Source: Nitrospiraceae bacterium (GTDB lineage: Bacteria; Nitrospirota; Nitrospiria; Nitrospirales; Nitrospiraceae). From it: a DNA stretch of 7,485 nucleotides. A program made the position numbers and the translations under genes. Under the pieces are notes generated by a model, which was not told the DNA's origin, searched no databases, and saw only the letters and a list, made by a program, of their open reading frames with translations. Below, in pieces: positions 1 through 5,409 of this stretch (positions are counted from its first letter, which is position 1; each line of letters opens with the position of its first letter). The stretch is taken from NCBI GenBank assembly GCA_011391455.1, contig JAABQN010000100.1, forward strand, positions 1 to 7,485. Reading direction: 5' to 3'.

Positions 1-320
1 CCGGAGAAGGGTTGTCCCATCATGTTGCCGTTGAATTCTTGATAGAGAAAGCGTCCGTCCAGCAGCATCTTCATCTCCGCCGTTCCGGTCGATTCCGTCG
101 GAGGCTTGCCCGGCTCCATCCATTCTTTCGTCGTGGTCGTCCAGCTGCCGGCCAAGGTGGCGAACAGCTTGTGCGGCTCGCCAGGCGTAGCCAGTTGTTT
201 CCACACTTCCATCATCGCCTGCTGGTCCATTGGTTTGTCTGATTTCTTATCTTTGGCCAGAGCCACCGAATTCATCAGCACGACACAAAGTACTACGAGA
301 ATCAGGTTTCTAAGACGCAT
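1..320 (-). CDS. DUF1579 family secreted protein, 5' part (runs off the left edge)
   Basis: The first 106 codons are present. The start is the ATG at 320-318, preceded by a strong GGAGGA about 4 bases upstream. Residues 1-22 form a Sec-type signal peptide: Arg at 2 and 4, a hydrophobic core at 6-20, and an ALA-KD cleavage site. The mature part has the usual DUF1579 opening, with a helical stretch (about 32-56), then LAGSW (56-60), a KEWMEPGKPP segment (65-74), a GTAEMKMLLDGRFL core (79-92) and YQEFNGNMMGQPF (93-105). The family is a predicted beta-barrel of unknown function, and no catalytic residues are established. The product is probably periplasmic. It lies 240 bases downstream of the MoaD-like gene on the same strand with its own ribosome binding site and a possible weak promoter, so it is probably a separate transcription unit. 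Confidence 0.85.
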   Translation of the reverse strand, partial: MRLRNLILVVLCVVLMNSVALAKDKKSDKPMDQQAMMEVWKQLATPGEPHKLFATLAGSWTTTTKEWMEPGKPPTESTGTAEMKMLLDGRFLYQEFNGNMMGQPFS

Positions 321-354
321 GGGTTCCTCCTTGAAATGGGTTGTTGAATTGGTA

Positions 355-384
355 ATGGTATCGCGGCTATTGCACTTCTGTGAA
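355..384 (-). promoter_or_regulatory. Possible promoter of the DUF1579 gene
   Basis: Read on the minus strand, TTCACA (384-379) and TACCAT (360-355) are separated by 18 bases. That is 5/6 and 4/6 matches to sigma-70 boxes. Transcription would begin near 348, giving a leader of about 28 bases that contains the GGAGGA site. The match is modest and may be chance. Confidence 0.25.
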
Positions 385-426
385 TGAGTACTTCACGTTT
401 TAACAAAAACCTTAACCCGTCCCAGG

Positions 427-468
427 CCATGTGCTTGCAGTCGAAGGACATCGACTGCAAGCGCATGG
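427..468. repeat. 18-bp-stem palindrome between the MoaD-like and DUF1579 genes
   Basis: The arms at 427-444 and 451-468 are complementary over all 18 positions. There is one T/G wobble (base 432 against 463), and the loop is the 6 bases at 445-450. No T-tract follows directly on either strand. On the minus strand the nearest T-run (TTTTTG, about 405-410) lies some 17 bases past the stem, so it is not a canonical intrinsic terminator. It could still stabilise the 3' end of the cluster mRNA, be a REP-like element, or be a protein-binding site. Confidence 0.75.
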
Positions 469-560
469 AGGCGTGCGACGAATGAATGCCGCTTGGGTCA
501 AGGCGCGTCCCGGCGCGCCAGGGCTGGGCGGGTGAGACGAGCGACTTTTTCAACGGCCTG
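469..560. other. GC-rich non-coding stretch, possible end of a dispersed intergenic repeat
   Basis: This lies between the MoaD-like stop and the palindrome. It contains a small GGCGCG/CGCGCC inverted repeat (about 513-530) and, at 540-563, a GACTTTTTCAACGGCCTGC-like motif running into the MoaD-like stop codon (the base after AGC differs slightly). From memory this motif resembles the end of a repeat scattered between genes in Nitrospira genomes. No second copy is present in this window. The open frames crossing it on both strands look like shadows. Confidence 0.3.
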
Positions 561-857
561 CTAGCCTCCGGCCATGGCTCCCACGATAAGAAACGGCTCG
601 ATGCCCATAGCAACCGCATCGGGCAGCGGGGTGTCTGGCGACTCGTGAGACAGATCCTGTTCACAGCCGAAGAATCGCACGAACGCTCGGCGCTTGAGCG
701 TGACATGGTCTCGGATCGTCCCCCGTAACATTGGGTAGCGCGCTTCCAGCGCGTCGAGCACCGCACGTTGCGTGACCTTCCCCTTGACCTCCAACGTCAC
801 TTCGCCATTGACGCGAGCTAGCGTCCGCAGATGTGCTGGAAGCACGACCCGTATCAT
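561..857 (-). CDS. MoaD/ThiS-like sulfur carrier or small ubiquitin-like modifier
   Basis: A 98-residue protein of the MoaD/ThiS beta-grasp family. It opens with a beta strand (MIRVVLPAHLRTLA), followed by a TLEVKG strand (21-26), a helix containing AVLDALEARYP (32-42), and a later strand RFFGCEQDL (61-69). It ends PFLIVGAMAGG, and the final Gly-Gly (97-98) is the tail that E1-like enzymes adenylate and then convert to a thiocarboxylate in this family. The start ATG overlaps the stop of the upstream BNR gene as ATGA, so translation is probably coupled. No ThiF/MoeB, MoaE, ThiG or JAB protease gene is nearby, so a role in molybdopterin or thiamine synthesis is not implied. Partner delivery of sulfur or protein conjugation are alternatives. 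Fold and tail are clear; the function is open. Confidence 0.85.
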   Translation of the reverse strand: MIRVVLPAHLRTLARVNGEVTLEVKGKVTQRAVLDALEARYPMLRGTIRDHVTLKRRAFVRFFGCEQDLSHESPDTPLPDAVAMGIEPFLIVGAMAGG

Positions 858-2038
858 GGCAGCGTTTGGACCTCTATCGATAAAACGGGTGGAAGATCCC
901 GAACGATCGCGGTCCAGCTGTCCCCTGCATTGGACGAGGCGTAGACCTGCCCGCCGGTCGTCCCGAAATAAATCCCGCAGGGATCAAGCTGATCGACGGC
1001 CATCGCATCGCGCAGGATATTGACGTAGCAATCCTGCTGCGGCAGCCCCTTGGTCAGCGCCTCCCACTCGTCCCCGCCTGTCCGGCTGCGGTACACGCGT
1101 AACTTTCCTTCCGGCGGATAATGTTCGGAATCGCTCTTGATTGGAACCACATACACCGTGTTCGGCTCATGAGCATGCACGGCGATTGGGAATCCAAAAT
1201 CGCTCGGCAGATTGCCGCTGATCTCACGCCACGATTCCCCGGCATCGTCGCTGCGCATCACGTCCCAGTGTTTTTGCATATACAGCACGTTCGGTCGTGA
1301 CGGATGCATCGTGATGCAGTGGACGCAGTGGCCGACTTCGGCGTCCGGATCGGGCAGTTCATACTTCGAGACCAAGCCTTTGTTGGTTGGCTTCCACGTC
1401 TTGCCGCCATCGTCGCTGCGGAACGTGCCGGCAGCCGAAATGGCCACGAAGATCCGATCCGGATGAACCTTGTCCAGCACGATCGTGTGCAGGCACATCC
1501 CGCCGGCACCAGGTTGCCAGAGCTGTCCCTTCGCGCTTCGCAGTCCCGCCAGTTCCTTCCACGTTTTTCCCCCGTCCGTCGATTTGAACAACGCCGCATC
1601 TTCCGCGCCGGCATACACGGTGTCTGGATCCGTCAGCGAGGGTTCGAGATGCCACACGCGTTTGAATTCCCACGGACGTTGTGAGCCGTCGTAATGCTGG
1701 TGGGTCGTGAGGGGTTTCCCAGTTTCCGCAGAAGTATCGTAGAGAAACATATTGCTCTCGCCCTTCGGCATGCCGTCAGGGCTCATTAAATCTTCGGGTT
1801 TGGTGCCCGGCGGAGTCCAGGTTTTTCCGCCGTCATCCGAACGCTGAACGACTTGCCCGAACCAACTGCTGGTTTGCGAGGCGTACAGCCGATTGGGATC
1901 GGCGGGCGATCCTTTGAGATGATACAACTCCCATCCGGCAAACAGAGGACCGTTGACCGTCCACTGCTTCCGATTGCCGTCCGACGTCAGGATGAACGCG
2001 CCCTTCTTGGTTCCGACCAGCATGCGAATTCCGCTCAT
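854..2038 (-). CDS. BNR/Asp-box repeat beta-propeller protein (sialidase-like fold, function unknown)
   Basis: A 394-residue protein with six Asp-boxes (S-x-D-x-G-x-T-W type) at about 67-74, 153-160, 208-215, 263-270, 318-325 and 368-375. The first four are good matches (SDDGGKTW, STDGGKTW, SDDGGKTW, SDDAGESW), and the last two are degenerate (SRTGGDEW, SSNAGDSW). A further degenerate turn lies near 18-26. This predicts a six- or seven-bladed propeller of the VPS10/BNR class. There is no signal peptide, so it should be cytoplasmic, which is unlike most sialidases, and I see no sialidase arginine triad. A GHCVHC segment (236-241) and HQHYD (113-117) supply possible metal- or thiol-binding residues. 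The ATG at 2038 has AGGGAGGA upstream at good spacing. It overlaps the MoaD-like gene by four bases; I recall this pairing from other genomes, which suggests a shared job. Databases may label it glycosyl hydrolase or exo-alpha-sialidase, which I would not accept without the active site. Confidence 0.9.
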   Translation of the reverse strand: MSGIRMLVGTKKGAFILTSDGNRKQWTVNGPLFAGWELYHLKGSPADPNRLYASQTSSWFGQVVQRSDDGGKTWTPPGTKPEDLMSPDGMPKGESNMFLYDTSAETGKPLTTHQHYDGSQRPWEFKRVWHLEPSLTDPDTVYAGAEDAALFKSTDGGKTWKELAGLRSAKGQLWQPGAGGMCLHTIVLDKVHPDRIFVAISAAGTFRSDDGGKTWKPTNKGLVSKYELPDPDAEVGHCVHCITMHPSRPNVLYMQKHWDVMRSDDAGESWREISGNLPSDFGFPIAVHAHEPNTVYVVPIKSDSEHYPPEGKLRVYRSRTGGDEWEALTKGLPQQDCYVNILRDAMAVDQLDPCGIYFGTTGGQVYASSNAGDSWTAIVRDLPPVLSIEVQTLP

Positions 2039-2080
2039 TGCCGATTCCTCCCTTGTGTGAGCTGCGCCTTGCGCGGCCCG

Positions 2081-2446
2081 TTACTCGTTGGGCAATCCTG
2101 TAAACTCGATCAACGGTCGCACTTCGACCGTTCCGATGCGCGCGCCCGGCACTTTGCTCGCGATGCCGATAGCGTCACGAAGATTCCGCGCCTGGATCAG
2201 AAAATATCCCGCGATCTGTTCGCGGGTTTCGATAAAGGGGCCGTCGGTCACCAGCGGCTTGCCTTCACGCACCCGCACCATGACCGCCGTGGCTGCCGGG
2301 TGCCGCGGTGAGGCGCTCACATACTGGCCGTTAGCATGAAGCTCGTGCGTCAGCGCTATAGATTCGGCAAGCATCTGTTCTCGCTTCTCCTTCTCGATCT
2401 TCTCGAAGGCCTCTTCGTCATGATGCACAATCAACATGAATTTCAT
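2081..2446 (-). CDS. YCII/DGPF domain protein, intact copy
   Basis: A 121-residue protein of the YCII-related (DGPF) family, a small ferredoxin-like alpha/beta fold. It starts MKFMLIVHHDEEAF, followed by a helix (about 14-38), SASPRHPAATAVMVRV (44-59), the hallmark TDGPF (67-71), ETREQIAGYFLI (73-84), and the closing strand RIGTVEVRPLIEF (103-115). Family members often sit beside ECF sigma factors, and some relatives act on chlorinated muconolactones. Most, including this one, have no known substrate. I chose the ATG at 2446 because family members begin at this strand and GGGGA lies about 9 bases upstream. A longer frame starting at 2482 would add only residues encoded by a heptamer repeat. 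It lies 42 bases upstream of the BNR gene on the same strand, so co-transcription is likely. Confidence 0.85.
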   Translation of the reverse strand: MKFMLIVHHDEEAFEKIEKEKREQMLAESIALTHELHANGQYVSASPRHPAATAVMVRVREGKPLVTDGPFIETREQIAGYFLIQARNLRDAIGIASKVPGARIGTVEVRPLIEFTGLPNE

Positions 2447-2455
2447 AGTTGCGTT

Positions 2456-2483
2456 CCCCATTAACCATTCACCATTGACCATT
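2456..2483. repeat. Heptanucleotide tandem repeat, four units
   Basis: Four consecutive 7-base units share the core CCATT: CCCCATT, AACCATT, CACCATT and GACCATT. They sit just upstream of the intact YCII start. On the minus strand the units read AATGGNN and place extra ATGs ahead of the gene. The units diverge only at their first two bases. The array could be a slippage product or a short regulatory iteron set. Confidence 0.6.
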
Positions 2484-2495
2484 CAACAGTTCACT

Positions 2496-2543
2496 TCACG
2501 CGCACCCGTTTTCTTTGAGCGGCCGAATCTCGATGCTCCCGTA
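2496..2543 (-). other. Read-through relic: former C-terminus of the truncated YCII gene
   Basis: If the TAG at 2546-2544 is read through, the frame continues as YGSIEIRPLKENGCA and stops at TGA (2498-2496). This aligns without gaps to IGTVEVRPLIEF of the neighbouring paralogue, with the stop occupying the position of its Arg103. The stretch is therefore recognisable former coding sequence for the last beta strand. Confidence 0.75.
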
Positions 2544-2852
2544 CTAGCCTGCGGGAAATTTCGAGGCAATCCGTACGGCGTCGTTCAGGTCTTTGACATC
2601 GATCAGAAGGTATCCACCCAACTGTTCCTTCGTTTCGGCAAAGGGGCCATCGGTTGTCGAGGTCTTTCCTTCACGGACCCGCACCGTCGTCGCCGTCTCC
2701 ACCGGGTGAAGCGGTGAGGCTGCAAGGAGCTGACCTTGCTTCTGCAGCCCATCACAGTATGTCATCGATTCGTTGGAAAGCGCGATCCGCTCGTTCTGCG
2801 GAATCGCGTGAAGTGTCTTTTCTTCAACATATACCAAGCAAAGGTATTTCAT
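2544..2852 (-). CDS. YCII/DGPF domain protein, C-terminally truncated by an in-frame stop
   Basis: The frame encodes 102 residues of the same family as its downstream neighbour. It starts MKYLCLVYVEEKT, then ASPLHPVETATTVRVREG (45-62), TDGPF (67-71), ETKEQLGGYLLIDVKDL (73-89), and ends SKFPAG. The ATG at 2852 has GGGAGGAG upstream at about 6 bases, so initiation looks fully functional. The closing strand that the family carries after S-K-x-P is missing because of a TAG (2546-2544), and the expected residues follow it in frame. A CAG-to-TAG change would be enough. Either this is a recent pseudogene, a sequencing error, or a copy that works without the last strand. It is first in the putative four-gene cluster, 97 bases ahead of the intact paralogue, and codon use looks like its neighbours. 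Confidence 0.8.
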   Translation of the reverse strand: MKYLCLVYVEEKTLHAIPQNERIALSNESMTYCDGLQKQGQLLAASPLHPVETATTVRVREGKTSTTDGPFAETKEQLGGYLLIDVKDLNDAVRIASKFPAG

Positions 2853-2889
2853 GGCACGCTCCTCCCGTCAGGGTTTTACCATACCGGTT

Positions 2890-2918
2890 TGCATAAGATT
2901 GTCGTCGAGACTTGTCAA
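2890..2918 (-). promoter_or_regulatory. Putative promoter of the YCII-YCII-BNR-MoaD cluster
   Basis: On the minus strand a perfect TTGACA (2918-2913) is followed after 17 bases by TATGCA (2895-2890), a weak -10 box. Transcription would begin near 2883, about 30 bases ahead of the first YCII start. The -35 box is exact; the -10 is the weak part. Confidence 0.4.
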
Positions 2919-2951
2919 AATCGACAGATGGGTCGTTTCGGATTGAACAAA

Positions 2952-2980
2952 TTGACAACGTCGTGTAAGCGAGCGACATT
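2952..2980 (+). promoter_or_regulatory. Putative distal promoter of the EcsC gene
   Basis: A perfect TTGACA (2952-2957) is followed after 17 bases by GACATT (2975-2980), a 3/6 match to a -10 box. It is back to back with the leftward promoter: the two exact -35 boxes form an inverted pair TTGTCAA/TTGACAA 33 bases apart. Transcription from here would include the AAAAGGAGAG site at 2987-2996 and a short open frame at 3002-3052. Confidence 0.3.
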
Positions 2981-3001
2981 CCTGGCAAAAGGAGAGTGCC
3001 T

Positions 3002-3028
3002 TTGAATAACGGGGCTGGCGAATATAAT
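3002..3028 (+). promoter_or_regulatory. Alternative proximal promoter of the EcsC gene
   Basis: A perfect TATAAT at 3023-3028 has TTGAAT (3002-3007) 15 bases upstream, or TTTGAA (3001-3006) at 16. The -10 is ideal but the spacing is short. Transcription would start near 3035, leaving a leader of about 60 bases before the GTG at 3098. It competes with the leader-ORF reading of the same bases. A second TATAAT at 3063-3068 lacks a usable -35. Confidence 0.3.
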
Positions 3029-3052
3029 CCGATTGGGCCACGATTTCTGTAG
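3002..3052 (+). other. Possible 16-codon leader ORF ahead of the EcsC gene
   Basis: A TTG at 3002 is preceded by AAAAGGAGAG with 7 bases between GGAG and the codon, the best Shine-Dalgarno sequence in this gap. The frame reads MNNGAGEYNPIGPRFL and stops at TAG (3050-3052). It is in the same frame as the EcsC coding region but separated from it by that TAG and a TAA at 3065-3067. It may be a translated leader, a remnant of a longer N-terminus, or chance. I see no attenuator-like run of identical codons. Confidence 0.25.
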
Positions 3053-3097
3053 CAGCTCCTCTTATAATTGGACAACAGCCGGAAGAATGAGGGTCGC

Positions 3098-3877
3098 GTG
3101 AAGCTATCGTACGAAGATCAAGAAGCGCTCCGGTACGCCAAGGCGCTCCTGGAGAATCCCGGTCTTGCCGCGAAGATCACGGGATTGATCGGCATGCCGA
3201 TTGAGAAGGCGCTCCAGCTACTTCCGGGCAAATGGGCACAAGTCGTCAACGAGGCGACAAGGAAGTCGCTGGAGACGGCGCTACAAGCCGCGCTGCTGAC
3301 GATCGACGACACACCGCAGGCAAACTCTTGGGAGTTTCTACACAAGCTCGCCGTGGTGGCGACCGGTGCCGGGGGAGGCGCCCTTGGGTTGCTCGGTCTC
3401 CCATTCGAACTGCCCCTCTCCACCACGATCATGCTGCGATCCATTGCGGATATTGCACGAAGTGAGGGTGAGCGCCTCAGGACACCTGATGCCAAACTGG
3501 CCTGCCTTGAAGTTTTTGCGCTTGGCGGGCCCAGCAAGAGCGACGACGCGAGCGAATCCGCCTACTTCTTGATGCGCGCCGCTCTGGCGAAATCGGTTTC
3601 AGAGGCTGCAGGGTACATCACCCAGAGAGGTCTGGTGGAGGAGGGTGCGCCTGCCATCGTTAGGCTCATTGCACAGCTGGCTACTCGCTTCGGCGTGAAC
3701 GTCTCAGAGAAGGTCGCCGCGCAAGCTGTTCCGGTGATCGGCGCCGCCGGAGGCGTCGTGATCAACGTCCTGTTCATAGACCATTTCCAGGAGATGGCAC
3801 GGGGTCACTTCATTGTTCGCAGGCTGGAGCGCACGTACGACCCGCAGTTGGTACGGTCTGAGTATGAGCGGTTGTAA
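3098..3877 (+). CDS. EcsC family protein
   Basis: A 259-residue EcsC-family protein. It starts MKLSYEDQEALRYAKALLENPGL (given here in part: LSYEDQEALRYAKALLEN at 3-20), typical of the family, then GLIGMPIEKALQLLP (29-43). Two glycine-rich hydrophobic stretches follow at about 84-105 (ending LGLPFELPLST) and 208-227 (AAQAVPVIGAAGGVVINVLF). The C-terminus ends FIDHFQEMARGHFIVRRLE, also typical. The family is named after a protein encoded with the Bacillus Ecs ABC transporter, but its biochemical role is unknown and membrane association is likely. I prefer GTG 3098, which has GAGGG just upstream (spacing short, 4 bases). A TTG at 3068 would add ten residues but has no ribosome binding site. The gene stands alone, divergent from the YCII cluster and convergent with the lipocalin-like gene, so no operon partner hints at function. 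Confidence 0.85.
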   Translation: MKLSYEDQEALRYAKALLENPGLAAKITGLIGMPIEKALQLLPGKWAQVVNEATRKSLETALQAALLTIDDTPQANSWEFLHKLAVVATGAGGGALGLLGLPFELPLSTTIMLRSIADIARSEGERLRTPDAKLACLEVFALGGPSKSDDASESAYFLMRAALAKSVSEAAGYITQRGLVEEGAPAIVRLIAQLATRFGVNVSEKVAAQAVPVIGAAGGVVINVLFIDHFQEMARGHFIVRRLERTYDPQLVRSEYERL

Positions 3878-4031
3878 GGGCTATCGACTAATCAGGTGAT
3901 GAAGCAGCGGACGCTCAACACCCAGCCGTGGGCTGTTGCCAGGATTTCCTGACAGAGCTGCTTGATCCATGTCTCAATCCGGCAGTTCGCTCAGCCGTCG
4001 TTCGAGAAACCGCGATTGCCAACCCGTTACG
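3878..4031. other. Convergent intergenic gap, left part, no gene supported
   Basis: Nothing here reads as a convincing gene or terminator. A short CAGCC/GGCTG stem (about 3923-3935) lacks a T-tract. An open frame from GTG 3928 to TGA 4062 (44 residues, FLTELLDP followed by VRETAIANPLRWLIRF) has no ribosome binding site and runs into the nonamer array. It could be a decayed C-terminal fragment but cannot be assigned. Confidence 0.4.
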
Positions 4032-4130
4032 CTGGTTGATTCGGTTTGTTAAGTTTATCTGATTGATCCGGGTTATCCGGTTAGTCTGGTTCAACCAAAT
4101 AAACAAGACAAACCAAACAAACCAAAGAAA
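4032..4130. repeat. Nonanucleotide tandem array with polarity reversal, eleven units
   Basis: Eleven consecutive 9-base units fit one register. The first seven (4032-4094) are GT-rich, close to CYGGTTKAT. The last four (4095-4130) are AC-rich, close to CCAAACAAA, so the strand bias flips. The switch point is a TGGTT-C-AACCA palindrome (4087-4097), and partial complementarity extends outward, so the array can fold into an imperfect hairpin. It fills the end of a convergent intergenic gap and stops 12 bases from the lipocalin-like stop codon. There is no U-tract, so a standard terminator is not supported. A 72-codon minus-strand frame through it yields only a low-complexity x-N-Q/R tripeptide pattern and is not a gene. 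Confidence 0.75.
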
Positions 4131-4142
4131 CAAATTTGCCGG

Positions 4143-5276
4143 TTACAATTTACTGGGAATCCGTTCGACATAGCCAGTGAGTTCCATATAGCCCTGTCCG
4201 TGAATCGGTTTCCCCTGTGCTGTTCCGGTTGTCTCGATGGCGCCTTCCCAATAGGTGATTTGCGTGCTGCGTTTGGGGGAGAGTTCTTGCTCGGCCATAC
4301 GGGGCACGAGTTCCAATGAGAGTTGTTGTGAGGGAATGGTCAGGCGCCAACGCTGCGGATAGCGTGCGTGGCTGGTCTGGCTGGTCCAATAACTTGTTGG
4401 TTCGAGTGTGAAGTCACCGATCGAAAGATGGCGTCCCTGTCCGTTTCGGTCGATCAACGTGCCGCTCGAGGCCGGATGGGCCGATCCGTCTACCCGGCGG
4501 AGCCGATAGAGCATGAGTTCCCTCTGGTCGTCGAGTTGCAAGCTGAACCAGTCCCATCCGACCAGATCTTTATCGAGATCGGCGGACCCGAACTCATGGT
4601 CCATCCAACTTGTGCCGGTCACGTCGAACGATTCGTTTCCGATCGTGAGTTTGCCGGTCGTGGCCAGTCTGGTGAAGGAATAGTAGTGAGAGGCTTGTCC
4701 TGCGACCGAGCCTTTGCGGCTGATCCCGTTGGCGCCATGCACAACCAGCGGTTTTTCCGGTGAGACTGTGAAATGGATGGCCATGTCGCCCTCCGCTGCC
4801 TGGAGGGTTTGAGTGCCGGGAGCGGCCGATGGCGATTCAGTGCTCCACTGATCGATCCAGACGTGGAGCCGATCCTGCGCCGCGCCGGCCTTGCCCAAAC
4901 CGGCCCGGCTCATCTTGTCCGCATAGTGAAACTGGCTCTTGCTGAGATCGCTGATGGCGAAATGGGCCAGGTACAGGTGAGAGACGGCCCACTTCGACGG
5001 CAGGGTTTTCGTCTGTTCGCGCGGCATACCACGGCGGAAGAAGGTGAGTTCATAGCCGAAGGGCCGGCCGTCCTTCGCCGTGAGCTGGCCGGTGTAGTAC
5101 CACCACTCGGTGCGAAACTCCTCATGCGCTCCGTGATCGCGCGGGAACGAATATCGATAGCCTTCCGTGGCGACTCTGAATTCCTCCGCTGTATCGGCTG
5201 CGAGTCCTGGCACGACGACTAGCAGACTACTCGCAAGGACTAGGAGGTGCCGGAGATGGCGCGGCAATTCGTACAT
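4143..5276 (-). CDS. Exported AttH/CrtC-type lipocalin-like domain protein
   Basis: A 377-residue protein of the AttH / carotenoid 1,2-hydratase-like superfamily (two lipocalin-like domains). Residues 1-27 are a signal peptide (Arg at 6 and 9, hydrophobic core 11-22, GLA-AD cleavage), so it acts outside the cytoplasm. Family landmarks are DHGAHEEFRTEWWYYTGQL (47-65), FGYELTFFRRG (73-83), SWMDHEFGS (223-231), GWDWFSLQLDD (240-250), ELMLYRLR (253-260), YWEGAIE (342-348) and GYMELTGY (362-369). CrtC relatives hydrate carotenoids and AttH was linked to attachment, but no carotenoid genes are near, so substrate and activity are unknown. The frame stays open to an ATG at 5429, but I chose 5276. It begins the signal peptide, and a promoter (5320-5348) lies inside the longer version. 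The ribosome binding site is weak (GGAG about 12 bases upstream). It is divergent from the LON/ABC operon; such genes often accompany ABC exporters. Confidence 0.88.
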   Translation of the reverse strand: MYELPRHLRHLLVLASSLLVVVPGLAADTAEEFRVATEGYRYSFPRDHGAHEEFRTEWWYYTGQLTAKDGRPFGYELTFFRRGMPREQTKTLPSKWAVSHLYLAHFAISDLSKSQFHYADKMSRAGLGKAGAAQDRLHVWIDQWSTESPSAAPGTQTLQAAEGDMAIHFTVSPEKPLVVHGANGISRKGSVAGQASHYYSFTRLATTGKLTIGNESFDVTGTSWMDHEFGSADLDKDLVGWDWFSLQLDDQRELMLYRLRRVDGSAHPASSGTLIDRNGQGRHLSIGDFTLEPTSYWTSQTSHARYPQRWRLTIPSQQLSLELVPRMAEQELSPKRSTQITYWEGAIETTGTAQGKPIHGQGYMELTGYVERIPSKL

Positions 5277-5319
5277 GGGTGATGGATGCTCCGTACGGTA
5301 TCGGGAGTCGTCGCGTGCG

Positions 5320-5348
5320 CTTATACCATGCTTCAACGGATGGCACAA
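5320..5348 (-). promoter_or_regulatory. Putative promoter of the lipocalin-like gene
   Basis: On the minus strand TTGTGC (5348-5343), a 17-base spacer and TATAAG (5325-5320) form a plausible sigma-70 site. The -10 matches at 5/6 and carries a TG one base upstream (extended -10). Transcription would start near 5313, leaving a leader of about 37 bases and supporting the ATG at 5276. Confidence 0.45.
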
Positions 5349-5409
5349 ATCTCCTGTATTGATAAGGGTTTTCTTCAACTCGATGGGTGAGCGATGCCAA
5401 ATCGCGCCG

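Noticed and set aside
427..468. Rho-independent terminator
   Set aside because: The stem is strong, but no T-run follows it directly on either strand.
302..766. 154-residue minus-strand frame spanning the gap and the MoaD-like gene
   Set aside because: It overlaps the well-supported MoaD-like protein in another frame and has no domain resemblance.
854..2038. Calling the BNR protein a true sialidase or glycosyl hydrolase
   Set aside because: Asp-boxes are structural. No secretion signal and no recognisable sialidase active-site arginines are visible.
3928..4062. 44-residue plus-strand frame from a GTG after the EcsC gene
   Set aside because: No ribosome binding site, no recognised family, and it runs into the repeat array. 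It may be a relic, but it is not supported as a gene.
4032..4130. CRISPR array
   Set aside because: Units are 9 bases, contiguous and degenerate, with no spacers and no cas genes.
3915..4133. 72-residue minus-strand frame across the nonamer array
   Set aside because: Its sequence is the direct product of the 9-base repeat (tripeptide periodicity), with no ribosome binding site or family resemblance.
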